From Clostridium sp. CMCC3677 (lineage in GTDB: Bacteria; Bacillota; Clostridia; Clostridiales; Clostridiaceae), in the NCBI RefSeq assembly GCF_023845585.1, contig NZ_JAMQHS010000006.1, forward strand, positions 62,001 through 126,000: DNA of 64,000 nt, read 5' to 3'. The position numbers and the translations under genes are program-made. Shown here one piece after another: positions 1 to 8,652 of the stretch; position 1 is the first letter of the stretch, and the number at the start of each line of letters is the position of its first letter. The notes beneath the pieces were generated by a model. The model was given only the letters and a program-made list of their open reading frames with translations. It was not told the origin of the DNA and made no database searches.

Positions 1-1196
1 GGTAAAGACATTATTCTATAATTATTAAATACCTCTCCACTCTCATCAAAAACTACTGGGAATGTATATCCCTGCTCATTTAAGAATTGTTTAATTCCTT
101 CTATGTCCTTTTCTTCTCCACCTGGTTGAGCTAATCCTAAGATAATAACATCATCTTTATTATAATTAAATTCTTTATACAGCTCTTCTATATGAGGCAT
201 CTCCCTACGACATGGCGGACACCATGTTGCCCAGAAATTTAAAAATACAGTTTTACCTTTATAATCAGATAATTTATGAACATTTCCATACTGATCCTTT
301 AACGTAAAATCAAATGATGGTTGCAAAGGTTCCTTTTCTATATCTTCATTACTTGAATTTGTACTATTAGAATTATTTCTTTCTTCTGATTCTTTAATAT
401 ATTGTTCTTCTCTTTTAATTTCTTCTTTTTCTTCTGAGGTTAATTTAGTATTTTCATTACTTCCTACTTGATTTAAATAACCTGTAACATTATTTAACCA
501 TCCTGTAAAAGTCATTACTCCCATAATTATCATTAGGACTCCACCTATTTTTATTGTATACTTCATAACATTTTTATTATTTTTTATAAAATTTAAAGCT
601 TGAGTTGTAAAAAGACCTAATATTAAAAATGGTATTACAAAGCCTAAGCAATATATTAAAACCAATAAATTTCCAATAGCTGCATCTTTAGCACTTGATG
701 CAAGAATTAAAACTGATGATAATGCTGGACCAACACAAGGTGTCCATGCAAAGCTAAATGTAAATCCCATTATATAAGCTATTAAGGGATTTACCTTCTT
801 TCCATTTAAGTTTATTTTTAATTTACGTTCTCTTTGCAAAAATTTAAATTCAAAAATTCCCATTTGAAATAAACCTAAAATAATTATTATAATTCCACTA
901 ATTTTAGTGAAAATCATTTTATTATTATTAAAAAATGTTCCTATTGTGGTAAATGAAATTCCTAATATGAAAAAAGCTGTTGAAATTCCTAGTACAAAAA
1001 ATATAGTGTGAAATAATACTTTTTTTCTTTCATAAGTATATGTACCATCATTATTTTGTTTTTTAGCATTTCCTGCTAAATACCCAATGTAAAGTGGTAT
1101 TAAAGGTAATACACAAGGGGATAGAAATGAAACTATCCCCTCAAAAAATACTAATAAATAACTCACATTACTTACAGAGGTTATTCCTTCAAACAT
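1..1196 (-). CDS. CcdA-TlpA fusion: membrane thiol-disulfide transporter with thioredoxin-like domain (3' end cut by window edge)
   Basis: Starts at ATG 1196, one base after the thioredoxin stop, and runs off the left edge after 398 visible residues. Residues 1-235 form a CcdA/DsbD-beta-type membrane domain with the two expected cysteines, C28 in FLSPCVLPLIPLYIG and C154 in AWTPCVGPALSS. A Glu/Lys/Ser/Asn linker follows (about 245-290). The C-terminal TlpA/ResA-like domain has an active site WCPPC at 325-329. In this family CcdA carries electrons from cytoplasmic thioredoxin across the membrane, and an outward thioredoxin-like domain then reduces extracytoplasmic disulfides. The fusion puts both steps in one chain, and the thioredoxin gene directly upstream could be the electron donor. 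The inside/outside assignment is inferred from the family. Confidence 0.9.
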   Translation of the reverse strand, partial: MFEGITSVSNVSYLLVFFEGIVSFLSPCVLPLIPLYIGYLAGNAKKQNNDGTYTYERKKVLFHTIFFVLGISTAFFILGISFTTIGTFFNNNKMIFTKISGIIIIILGLFQMGIFEFKFLQRERKLKINLNGKKVNPLIAYIMGFTFSFAWTPCVGPALSSVLILASSAKDAAIGNLLVLIYCLGFVIPFLILGLFTTQALNFIKNNKNVMKYTIKIGGVLMIIMGVMTFTGWLNNVTGYLNQVGSNENTKLTSEEKEEIKREEQYIKESEERNNSNSTNSSNEDIEKEPLQPSFDFTLKDQYGNVHKLSDYKGKTVFLNFWATWCPPCRREMPHIEELYKEFNYNKDDVIILGLAQPGGEEKDIEGIKQFLNEQGYTFPVVFDESGEVFNNYRIMSL

Positions 1197-1197
1197 T

Positions 1198-1515
1198 TTA
1201 TAAATAAGCCTTTAATTTATTTGTTATATTTTCTTTTGGCATAAATCCAGTTAAGTTTTCTACTGCTTTTCCATCTTTAAATATTATCATTGTGGGAATA
1301 GAAAAAACTCCGTATTTTTGTGCTACTTCTCCACTTTCATCTACATCTAATTTAAACAATTTAGCCTTATCATTAAATTCGTTACTAACTTCTTCAAAGA
1401 TAGGTGCTAACATCTTACATGGACCACACCAATTTGCAAAAAAGTCAACCACTACTACTCCCTTAGTATTTTCTACATTTTCCATAAATTCTCTGCTATT
1501 TATAATTTTAGCCAT
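1198..1515 (-). CDS. trxA: Thioredoxin
   Basis: A 105-residue single-domain thioredoxin with the canonical active site WCGPC (C30, C33) and the cis-proline loop SIPT (P74). I place the start at ATG 1515 because AGGAGG lies 8 bases upstream. A longer in-frame start would have that ribosome binding site inside the coding sequence. The next gene on the strand is the CcdA-TlpA fusion, one base away, so the two are almost certainly co-transcribed: cytoplasmic thioredoxin would feed electrons to CcdA. A 13-bp palindrome, TTAAGTGACTTAA, lies upstream near 1591-1603 and could be an operator, but I cannot name a regulator for it. Confidence 0.95.
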   Translation of the reverse strand: MAKIINSREFMENVENTKGVVVVDFFANWCGPCKMLAPIFEEVSNEFNDKAKLFKLDVDESGEVAQKYGVFSIPTMIIFKDGKAVENLTGFMPKENITNKLKAYL

Positions 1516-1812
1516 AATAAAGCCTCCTATCATATTTAAAACATATTATAATTGTATTTGTTAATTTTATTATACTTGTATTTCTATAATACTTAAGTGA
1601 CTTAATCACATTAAATTACTATAAAATACTATATTTATTATTTTAATTATTAGTAGTAATGTTTAAAAATATATCGTCCTATAAAGCCTATGCAATATAT
1701 TAATTGGTATTTATCCTCTGTTTTCTCTTTTTTTTCTAAAGTTTCTTGATTTTTGTCCGTATAAATAACCAGCACCAAATATTATAACTATACAAAAAAG
1801 GGGGAAAATTAA

Positions 1813-3621
1813 ATGAAAACTACTAAAAAACTTCTTAAGTCATTTGCACAAGGATTATTAGCAGTTATGCTTATCAATGGATTTGCATATATTAGTGATT
1901 TTAAAACTAATAACAATGTTTTTCTATCAGGAATAACAGAAGATAATTCTGCAAAAGAAACTACAGATAAAAATGTGATTACTGAAAATATTAGTGATGA
2001 AACAAAAAATGTTGTATCAGATAATAAAACAGATAATAGTTTATCTGAAAAAAACGTATTAGATGAGGACACACAAACAGATGGTGACTTACTAAATACA
2101 GATTCTGTACAAGCTATTAACCCCATTACTATTAATCCTATAGTTGATCCTATCAAATCTATTGAGGAACCAATTATAGAAGATATACCTCTTATAAGAG
2201 ATACTTTAAAAAATGAAATTAATGATATCGATAAAAATATCTATGGCTTATCATATAACCCTGATAAGATACTATCTTCAAAAGGTGAAAGCGTTGATAG
2301 CTTTGTGCCTGCTCAAGGTTTTGATACTCCAAATAAATATATTGTAGTAAAAAGAGAAAAGAAAAGTATATCTGACTCTACTGCAGATATTTCAATAATA
2401 GACTCAATTAACGATAGAACTTACCCTGGTGCTATTCAACTTGCAAATAGAAATCTTGTAGAAAACAAACCAGATATAATTTCTTGTAAAAGAAAACCAA
2501 TAACTATAAGTGTTGACTTACCTGGAATGAGTGATGATGGTAGTAAAGTTGTTAATTCACCAACATACTCTACTGTAAATTCTTCAATAAATTCTCTATT
2601 AGATACTTGGAATACAAAATACGCATCTAAATATACTATTCCCACAAGAATGAGCTATACTGATGCTATGGTATATAGTAAATCTCAATTATCTACAATG
2701 TTTGGTTGCAATTTCAAAATTTTAGACAAAGCATTAAATATAGATTTCAATTCTATATTTAAAGGTGAAAAACAAGCTATGGTTGTTGCATATAAACAAA
2801 TATTCTATACAGTTAGTGTAGATGCGCCTGAAAAACCTTCTGACTTATTTGGCGACAATGTACGCTTTGATGAATTAGCTTTAAAAGGTGTAGATAACGA
2901 AAATCCACCTGCATATGTTTCTAATGTAGCTTATGGTAGAACAATTTATGTAAAACTTGAAACTACATCTAAGAGTGCAAATGTTAAAGCAGCATTTAAA
3001 GCTTTAGTCTCTAACCAAGATATCAGTGGTAACACAGAATATGAAGATATCTTAGAGCAAAGTTCATTTACAGCTACAGTTCTTGGTGGTGGTGCTGAAG
3101 CCCATAACAAAGTAGTTACTAAAGATTTTAATGAAATACAAAATATAATACAAAACAATTCAGTATATAGTCCTAAAAATCCTGGCTATCCTATTTCATA
3201 CACAAGTACATTCTTAAAAGATAATAGAATTGCTAGTGTAAATAATAAAACAGAGTATATTGAAACAACATCAACAGAATATACTAATGGTAAAATTGTT
3301 CTTGATCATAGTGGTGCTTATGTTGCTCAATTTGAAGTAACTTGGGATGAAGTTAGCTATGATAAAGATGGTAATGAAATAATAGAGCATAAGATTTGGT
3401 CTGGAAGTGATAAAGATAAAACTGCTCACTTTAATACAGAAATATATCTAAAAGGAAATGCTAGAAATATTTCCGTTAAAGCATGGGAGTGTACAGGCCT
3501 TGCATGGGAATGGTGGAGACAAGTTATAGATGCTCAAAATATCCCACTAGTAAAAGAAAGAACATTCTCAATATGGGGTACAACACTATATCCTAAAAAA
3601 TCTGTTGAACCAGAAATTTAA
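1813..3621 (+). CDS. Secreted cholesterol-dependent cytolysin (perfringolysin O family) with acidic N-terminal extension
   Basis: A 602-residue pore-forming toxin. The C-terminal undecapeptide ECTGLAWEWWR (559-569) is the exact signature of cholesterol-dependent cytolysins. The cholesterol-recognition Thr-Leu pair is present in GTTLYP (T591-L592). The core from about residue 139 (GLSYN, DISIIDSINDRTYPGA, YGRTIYVKLETTS) follows perfringolysin O from memory through all four domains. The signal peptide is residues 1-25 or so. Between it and the core lies about 100 residues of acidic, Asn/Thr-rich, probably disordered sequence (35-138) ending in Pro/Ile-rich repeats; perfringolysin O (about 500 residues) has nothing comparable. 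There are three cysteines (C225, C299, C560), whereas most family members have only the undecapeptide one. AAGGGGG precedes ATG 1813. No VirR-type box was seen upstream. Confidence 0.97.
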   Translation: MKTTKKLLKSFAQGLLAVMLINGFAYISDFKTNNNVFLSGITEDNSAKETTDKNVITENISDETKNVVSDNKTDNSLSEKNVLDEDTQTDGDLLNTDSVQAINPITINPIVDPIKSIEEPIIEDIPLIRDTLKNEINDIDKNIYGLSYNPDKILSSKGESVDSFVPAQGFDTPNKYIVVKREKKSISDSTADISIIDSINDRTYPGAIQLANRNLVENKPDIISCKRKPITISVDLPGMSDDGSKVVNSPTYSTVNSSINSLLDTWNTKYASKYTIPTRMSYTDAMVYSKSQLSTMFGCNFKILDKALNIDFNSIFKGEKQAMVVAYKQIFYTVSVDAPEKPSDLFGDNVRFDELALKGVDNENPPAYVSNVAYGRTIYVKLETTSKSANVKAAFKALVSNQDISGNTEYEDILEQSSFTATVLGGGAEAHNKVVTKDFNEIQNIIQNNSVYSPKNPGYPISYTSTFLKDNRIASVNNKTEYIETTSTEYTNGKIVLDHSGAYVAQFEVTWDEVSYDKDGNEIIEHKIWSGSDKDKTAHFNTEIYLKGNARNISVKAWECTGLAWEWWRQVIDAQNIPLVKERTFSIWGTTLYPKKSVEPEI

Positions 3622-3694
3622 ATTTTAAAATTGGTGATATATACATAAACAAAATATCCTCAATGATTGTATATATCACCTCCTATTTTAAAAC
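3622..3694 (+). repeat. Palindromic dispersed repeat, copy 1
   Basis: A perfect 13-bp inverted repeat (GGTGATATATACA at 3633-3645, complement at 3668-3680) flanked by TTTTAAAA-type arms. It aligns with the copy at 27401-27475 arm for arm. It starts right after the cytolysin stop codon and may also act as that gene's terminator. Confidence 0.7.
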
Positions 3695-3750
3695 AAACTA
3701 AAATCTGACAAAAATAAAATAATAACACTTTTTATTAAACACCCAAAAAT

Positions 3751-3794
3751 AAGGTTAAAATAAACTTAACTTACGTATAGTTTATTTTAACCTT
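3751..3794. terminator. Bidirectional terminator between cytolysin and ferredoxin gene
   Basis: Perfect 15-bp stem (AAGGTTAAAATAAAC and its complement) with a 14-base loop, T-rich on both sides, between convergent genes. Confidence 0.75.
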
Positions 3795-3811
3795 TTATTT
3801 TAATTATATTT

Positions 3812-4468
3812 CTATTTTAATGTGATTTTATCATATCCTATTGCTTGTTTAGGGCATACTGTTACACATTGTCCACATTGTATGCAATCAGGATGACTTA
3901 AAATATCCCCCTTATATTCATAAGGAACTATTCCTAAAGGACATTTTTTTTCACATATTTTACAAGATACACATGAAGATGATACTTGCAATACTTTTTT
4001 GTTTTTCCTAAATTTTGATATAACTGATGCTATAGTTCCCATAGGACAAAAATGACACCAAGTTCTATGATTATAGAATAAAGATAATACTATTCCTATT
4101 AAAGTTGTTACAACGATCATTCTATAAAATACCATGCCAATACCATATAAATTTCCTAAGTTTTGTTTAATTCCTATACCAAACATAGACATCATAACAA
4201 CAACTACTATTGCTCTAAAATAATAAGATTTTAAAAATTTAGGTACTTTTCTTTTATTGTTAAATTTAGAAACTACATTGTCATAAAAATTTCCTCTTGG
4301 ACATAAATTACCACACCAAAATCTCCCCTTAGCAACAGAAACAATTATAGGTGCAACCATACATATAATAGCTAACAAAGCAAATCTTAAATCAATTAGT
4401 CCTAATATTATAAAAGCTATTAACATTATAAATGAATATTTTTTCCATAATTCTAAAAATTTTTTCAC
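3812..4468 (-). CDS. Membrane-bound polyferredoxin (NapH/MauN-like 4Fe-4S protein)
   Basis: A 218-residue integral membrane iron-sulfur protein. Several hydrophobic segments carry membrane-face cysteine motifs of the NapH/CcoG/MauN type, CGNLCPRGNF and CHFCPMG. The C-terminus holds two classical 4Fe-4S clusters (C166, C169, C172, C176-Pro and C195, C198, C201, C205-Pro). Such proteins pass electrons between membrane quinols or flavoproteins and soluble partners; the partner here is unknown. I choose the GTG start at 4468 because GGGAGG lies 8 bases upstream; a TTG 15 bases earlier would overlap that site. It stands alone with its own terminator. Confidence 0.85.
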   Translation of the reverse strand: MKKFLELWKKYSFIMLIAFIILGLIDLRFALLAIICMVAPIIVSVAKGRFWCGNLCPRGNFYDNVVSKFNNKRKVPKFLKSYYFRAIVVVVMMSMFGIGIKQNLGNLYGIGMVFYRMIVVTTLIGIVLSLFYNHRTWCHFCPMGTIASVISKFRKNKKVLQVSSSCVSCKICEKKCPLGIVPYEYKGDILSHPDCIQCGQCVTVCPKQAIGYDKITLK

Positions 4469-4676
4469 TAGAATTCCTCCCAATTTACATATTATATTAA
4501 ATTAAAATTTCTATTTCATTGTGTACAGATCAGTTTATCTTTTTTCATTTTATTAGATAAACCTTTATTTTTCTGTAACTTTATCACATATTAAAAAACT
4601 TTTAATATATTGTTTTTTATATCTATTAAAATAGAAATTTATATTATTTTTAAAATAAACTATATATAAACAAAAA

Positions 4677-4724
4677 AATATAGTCTATGATACTAACAAA
4701 TAGTTTTGTATCATAGACTATATT
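4677..4724 (-). terminator. Strong hairpin terminator
   Basis: Perfect 17-bp stem (4677-4693 with 4708-4724), followed on the minus strand by a run of seven T. Probably ends the transcript of the copper-amine-oxidase-N-domain gene, although it lies 260 bases past that stop. Confidence 0.65.
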
Positions 4725-4739
4725 CTTGTAAACTTACAT

Positions 4740-4912
4740 TCATATTATATTTTAGAAATTATTTATTTGTTTTTAATGTTTATTATTTATTTTAGAAATT
4801 TTTTATTTATTTTTTAATATTTATTTTGGAAATTGTAATCTTATTATACTAAATTTTTTATATACTGAATTTTTTATATACTTATTTTTTTATATACTTA
4901 TTTTTATATAAC
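4740..4912. repeat. AT-rich short tandem and near-tandem repeats
   Basis: Two kinds of degenerate repeats fill this gene-free stretch. One is a unit of about 40-45 bases built on TTATTTTAGAAATT (about 4745-4835). The other is a unit of about 15-18 bases built on TTTTTTATATACTTA (about 4857-4908). No open reading frame or recognisable RNA was seen in it. Confidence 0.6.
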
Positions 4913-4975
4913 CTGTGTTTTAACTGCTCATCCAAATTGTTTATGAATATTTGAACACAATACTAAAACACATCC
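4913..4975 (-). repeat. Palindromic dispersed repeat, copy 2
   Basis: Read on the minus strand it starts TGTGTTTTAGTATTGTG and ends in the complementary arm (TAAAACACA). It follows the same pattern as the other copies, with a diverged centre. Confidence 0.5.
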
Positions 4976-4983
4976 TTATTAAA

Positions 4984-6003
4984 CTATTCTACTACTACCT
5001 TAGCATTTTCAGCTAAGTTAAATAATTCTGAACTTACAAATATAGTATTATTTTTTACCATTGTTTTATTTCTTAAATAATACCCAGTATCTTCTGTTTC
5101 TAACATCTCGCTATCAATAGCTACAGTATAAGTTTTAAAACCTTCTTTTGTAATGTTAAGCATAGTTGTTTTATTAAAAGGTTTAACTTCATATCCAAGT
5201 TTTTTTGAAACTAAATTTAATGGAAGCATTAATGTTTCACCTTCCATAAATGGAGCTTCACTAGCTTTAAAATTAATATCTTCCCCATTAACACTTAACT
5301 TATCTGCAGAAGCTTTAATTAGTCCACTATATTCATAAGGCATAAGTAAGCACTTTTCTACATTTACCTTTTCTGGAAGCTGTAAAGTTTGAGGTTCATT
5401 TGGATTATACTTTGTCCATAAAAATATTTTTGATCCAACCTCAATATTATCCATAGTTACAATATTTCTTGTTAAGTAAGGAGATATATTCGTATCCTTA
5501 TTTAATGTTGCTTGTAGTAATCCATCATCACTTGTAACAGTTATACTTCCATCATCATTTTTCTTTATATCCTGAACTTCCATATAATTAGGAACTTTAA
5601 AATCCTGGGGTATATTAACAATAATAGCTTCTGCCGTAGTTATAGGTGGTAAGCTCATTGTCATTATTGGGCTAGTATATGCATAAATATCATCATTTAT
5701 ATTTATATCATTAATAGCAACTGGTAATCCACTAACTGCATCTATTATCTTAGTTTCATCAGATATATTTAATATCATATCATTGTTCATGTTACTTGAA
5801 TTTTTAATATGAATTTGCTTATTACCCTTCTCCTTTACGCTTCCCCATGCTGTTGAGAATTTTGGCATATTAAATACTTCTTGGCTTTCTGTTGCTGCCA
5901 CATTATCTGATGTAGTTAGTACATTGGCAGATACATATTGTGGCACTCCCATAAGAACTGTTAAGGCTATAGCGCTTCCTAAAATTCTTTTTGTTATTTT
6001 CAT
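4984..6003 (-). CDS. Secreted protein with C-terminal copper amine oxidase N-domain (stalk domain)
   Basis: A 339-residue exported protein. The signal peptide ends near residue 26 (YVSA). Residues about 35-220 form a beta-rich region of unknown function with repeated NITVTSDDG-like strands. The last 115 residues match the copper-amine-oxidase N-terminal fold, called a stalk domain in clostridial surface proteins (VNGEDINFKASEAPFMEGETL, then LPLNLVSKKLGYEV). This domain binds no copper in most Gram-positive proteins and is usually structural. The start is ATG 6003, with AAGGAG nine bases upstream; an earlier GTG at 6021 would lie before that site. It is a single gene, and its role is unknown. 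Confidence 0.8.
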   Translation of the reverse strand: MKITKRILGSAIALTVLMGVPQYVSANVLTTSDNVAATESQEVFNMPKFSTAWGSVKEKGNKQIHIKNSSNMNNDMILNISDETKIIDAVSGLPVAINDININDDIYAYTSPIMTMSLPPITTAEAIIVNIPQDFKVPNYMEVQDIKKNDDGSITVTSDDGLLQATLNKDTNISPYLTRNIVTMDNIEVGSKIFLWTKYNPNEPQTLQLPEKVNVEKCLLMPYEYSGLIKASADKLSVNGEDINFKASEAPFMEGETLMLPLNLVSKKLGYEVKPFNKTTMLNITKEGFKTYTVAIDSEMLETEDTGYYLRNKTMVKNNTIFVSSELFNLAENAKVVVE

Positions 6004-6168
6004 TTTAATCATCTCCTTCACTTATAAAACAATTCTACTCAGGAAAATGTTGCACTTATTAGAAATTTATTATCAAAAAATTATTTTCTATTAAAAAATT
6101 ATACTTAATATATTTTTTTGCAATAATATTTTCTCTATTTATGTACTTTAAGTTATAAATATATAAAA

Positions 6169-6191
6169 GGAGGAATAAGAAGTATTCCTCC
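6169..6191 (-). terminator. Terminator of the Spo0E-like gene
   Basis: GGAGGAATA and its exact complement around a 5-base loop, followed on the minus strand by a T-rich tract. Confidence 0.8.
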
Positions 6192-6202
6192 CCTTTTTCA
6201 CT

Positions 6203-6367
6203 TTACTTTTTTAGTTCTTTGAGTAATTTATTATACTCGTTTAGAACTTCATCAAGTTCTTGACTAGCTGCAATAACTTTAGGATTTAATAAATTGTTTT
6301 CTTCACTTATAAGTTTTTGCAAAGCTTGTCTTAATTTTAAGATTTTGTTATTCATTTCTTCAACCAT
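6203..6367 (-). CDS. Spo0E-family aspartyl-phosphate phosphatase (54 aa)
   Basis: A very small gene of 54 codons starting at ATG 6367, with AAAGGAGG upstream and its own terminator. The protein is a two-helix hairpin: a first helix NNKILKLRQALQKLI, a short turn, and a second helix with the diagnostic Spo0E signature SQELDEVLNEY (residues 35-45). Spo0E-family proteins remove phosphate from response regulators, classically Spo0A-P, and so hold back sporulation. The serine, Leu-Asp pair and tyrosine of the motif are all present. Which regulator it acts on cannot be read from sequence. A second, more diverged candidate lies at 30528-30743. Confidence 0.85.
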   Translation of the reverse strand: MVEEMNNKILKLRQALQKLISEENNLLNPKVIAASQELDEVLNEYNKLLKELKK

Positions 6368-6464
6368 TATAATATTACACCTCCTTTCGCTATTTAATTA
6401 TCAGCGTCTGAAGGTCTCTTACTTTAAAATAAGACTGTGTTTTATAAAACATAATACAAATAAA

Positions 6465-6493
6465 AAGAACCCTATCCAATCAATAGAGTTCTT
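6465..6493 (-). terminator. Terminator of the EcsC-family gene
   Basis: AAGAACCCTAT pairs with ATAGAGTTCTT with one mismatch; the minus strand continues with TTTTTATTT. Confidence 0.7.
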
Positions 6494-6509
6494 ATATATA
6501 CTTATTTAA

Positions 6510-7319
6510 CTATTTAAGTTTTTTTAAATATCGCTTCTTATACTTAACTTTAGCTATCTTACTAATATCTTTTATAGTTTTATAATTAGTAAAACTACCT
6601 ACAACACCGATTATAGGTAATCCTTGTATAAATTTGCTTGTCAGCATTGAAGATGCCATTTTTTTAGATGTTTCATTAATTAATTCGTCTACACTATGTT
6701 CTATTTTAATCCCATTATTTATTTGTTCTCCTACTTTATCAATCTCTTCAAGATATTTTCTTTTTTCTTCTCCTGTAGTCATAGCACTAGAAATAACGTT
6801 TAAAATATATATTCTTTCATCATCATTATCATAGTGGAAACCATATCCTAAGCTTATTTCATAAATAGTTTTTAATATAACCCCTATAAAAATTGGAATA
6901 TCAGGTAAACCTATACCTAAAACTCCTAGTATTCCGCCTTCTAATACACCTATTGATTTATTTAAAAATACTTTTCTATTTGTTTTTTTATCAATTCTAT
7001 TTATATTCTTTTTATTAGTTTGTATATTTACAGCATAATCATCTATATTAAACTCTTCATTTATTTTCTCTTTATCAAAACTTTTTTCAATAATTTTTAC
7101 ACCTTTTTTAAAAACAATATTAAAACCTTTTTCAAATGCTAATTGCAAAGTTTCTTCAAGTTTATCTGGAATTTTTTCTTCTAGCTTATTCTTATATGGT
7201 GATATTTTTTTATTTAAAAAGCTTTCTTTCTGTTCTACTAATAAATTTTCTTCTTTTTTACTAATAATTTTCAATTGTTTTGTTAAAACTTTTTCTTTTT
7301 TAGATAAAATTCTTTTCAT
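6510..7319 (-). CDS. EcsC-family protein
   Basis: A 269-residue protein. A Lys/Glu-rich, helical N-terminal third (1-110) is followed by the glycine-rich hydrophobic segment GVLEGGILGVLGIGLPDIPIF and the YGFHYDNDDER motif typical of the EcsC family (named after the third gene of the Bacillus ecs operon). A second hydrophobic stretch (FIQGLPIIGVVGSFTNY) lies near the C-terminus. The family is membrane-associated and has no established biochemical activity. No ecsAB transporter genes are nearby, so it is an orphan here. Start ATG 7319 is preferred because GGGAG lies upstream; a TTG at 7340 is the alternative. Confidence 0.8.
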   Translation of the reverse strand: MKRILSKKEKVLTKQLKIISKKEENLLVEQKESFLNKKISPYKNKLEEKIPDKLEETLQLAFEKGFNIVFKKGVKIIEKSFDKEKINEEFNIDDYAVNIQTNKKNINRIDKKTNRKVFLNKSIGVLEGGILGVLGIGLPDIPIFIGVILKTIYEISLGYGFHYDNDDERIYILNVISSAMTTGEEKRKYLEEIDKVGEQINNGIKIEHSVDELINETSKKMASSMLTSKFIQGLPIIGVVGSFTNYKTIKDISKIAKVKYKKRYLKKLK

Positions 7320-7354
7320 AATTTTAATGCTCCCAATCAATATTAAATTTTATT

Positions 7355-7858
7355 TTATATTACCTTTTCAAAAGCTATTCTTTCACTTTTATCTTCTAAG
7401 TATATTATACCGCAATACTGAAAGTTATTCTTTTTAAGTAAATTTTGCATAGGTTTATTTTCTATATGTGTGTCTATTTTTATACTATGTATATCTTTAT
7501 TTAAACAAATTTTTTCTATATTTTTAATAATTTTAGATGCTATCCCTTCCCCCTTATACATGTTATTTACAGCCATTCTATGAATAACCGCATATTTACA
7601 ATTACTAATCCATTTGCCATCACAAATAGTATCATATGATTTTTCTTCATCAAAAGAAATTGCTACTGTAGCAACAATTTGTTTATCTTTTAAAAATACA
7701 TATGAATAATCATTTTTAATATCTTCTTTTATTGTATCAATGTTAGGATAATTATTTTGCCACTGATTTATTTTTTGTTCTTTAAAATATATTTGTGCCT
7801 CATTAATAACTTTCATTATATTACTTATATCTTCTTCTATTGATTTTTTTAATTCCAT
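7355..7858 (-). CDS. GNAT-family N-acetyltransferase
   Basis: A 167-residue acetyltransferase of the GCN5-related fold. Motif A, the acetyl-CoA pyrophosphate loop, is MYKGEGIASKII, preceded by the expected beta strand (YAVIHRMAVN). Motif B follows as SIKIDTHIENKPMQNLLKKNNF. The N-terminal helix has the INQWQNNYPN pattern seen in many clostridial GNATs of unknown substrate. ATG 7858 has AAGGG just upstream; a GTG two codons earlier overlaps that site. The substrate is not predictable. It lies 35 bases upstream of the EcsC-family gene and may be co-transcribed with it. Confidence 0.9.
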   Translation of the reverse strand: MELKKSIEEDISNIMKVINEAQIYFKEQKINQWQNNYPNIDTIKEDIKNDYSYVFLKDKQIVATVAISFDEEKSYDTICDGKWISNCKYAVIHRMAVNNMYKGEGIASKIIKNIEKICLNKDIHSIKIDTHIENKPMQNLLKKNNFQYCGIIYLEDKSERIAFEKVI

Positions 7859-7879
7859 ATACACCCTTCTTTCATAAAT

Positions 7880-7922
7880 AAAAATACATTTAAGTTGCTT
7901 TAAATTACTTAAATGTATTTTT
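7880..7922 (-). terminator. Terminator of the 75-aa gene
   Basis: Perfect 15-bp stem (AAAAATACATTTAAG and complement), loop 13 bases, ending in T-runs on both strands. Confidence 0.7.
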
Positions 7923-7956
7923 ACTTTCTAAATTATGTGATTATATTATAATATTT

Positions 7957-8184
7957 CTATTCTAAAAGTTCCAAAACTTTTTTACCATTAACATTGTGTT
8001 TACTGCAAAATTTCATAAATTCTTCATTATATTTTTCATCTGTCATATTAGCAGTCTTTGTAAATTTATCTATTTCTCCACTTTCTGATTTGAAAATACA
8101 ATCTCCATAAGATGTTTTTCTAAATAATCCATTTTTCAAAATTACATCCACACATCCTAATTGTTTATTAACCATGTACTCCAT
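7957..8184 (-). CDS. Small hypothetical protein (75 aa)
   Basis: Not recognised. The 75 residues are soluble and mixed alpha/beta in appearance: an N-terminal half with short strands (QLGCVDVILKNGLFRKTSYG) and a charged helical C-terminal half ending in KKVLELLE. It contains three cysteines without a metal-binding spacing. It is a likely real gene because GGGGGAAG precedes the ATG and a clear terminator follows the stop. It is transcribed alone, upstream of the GNAT gene. Confidence 0.65.
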   Translation of the reverse strand: MEYMVNKQLGCVDVILKNGLFRKTSYGDCIFKSESGEIDKFTKTANMTDEKYNEEFMKFCSKHNVNGKKVLELLE

Positions 8185-8652
8185 TCTTCTTCCCCCTATT
8201 TTTATTGTAAATTTATCTTACAGCTAACATTTATTCATATCTTTTAATAAAGTATATACTAGTTCTAAAATTTTATTTACTAATAACATATAATTATTTT
8301 TAATATATATTTATAATCTCTCTTCTAAATTCAAATATATTCACTTTAATATCATTTTCCATTTATTGGTATAATAAAATATTTTAACACAACTAAATAT
8401 TTTTACAAGTATAACAATTTGTAAAGAATATAAACATTATTCTTTAATATACAATATCATTGAAATCTTTTCTCTATTTCTATTCTACACTATATAACCT
8501 AAGAACAGTATAGATTAATAAAATCTATAATTTTTCAGGAAAATTTTGTAATAATGTATAAAGTTTCCTTAAACTAATTCGATAATATAAATATAATAAT
8601 ATTCTAAAATATAGCTTAATATTAAAAACTATTATAGAAAGAAAGTGTTTGT
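8185..8652. other. Gene-free AT-rich interval between divergent genes
   Basis: 468 bases with no convincing reading frame or RNA structure. It must hold the divergent promoters of the 75-aa gene and the 158-aa gene. A short inverted repeat built on TTTACAA/TTGTAAA lies near 8402-8424; its meaning is unknown. Confidence 0.5.

Noticed and set aside
1534..1812. VirR boxes controlling the cytolysin, as for pfoA of Clostridium perfringens
   Set aside because: No pair of CCAGTT-N-CAC-type sites could be found upstream of the gene.
4740..4912. CRISPR-like array
   Set aside because: Units are degenerate, almost only A and T, with no regular unique spacers and no cas genes.
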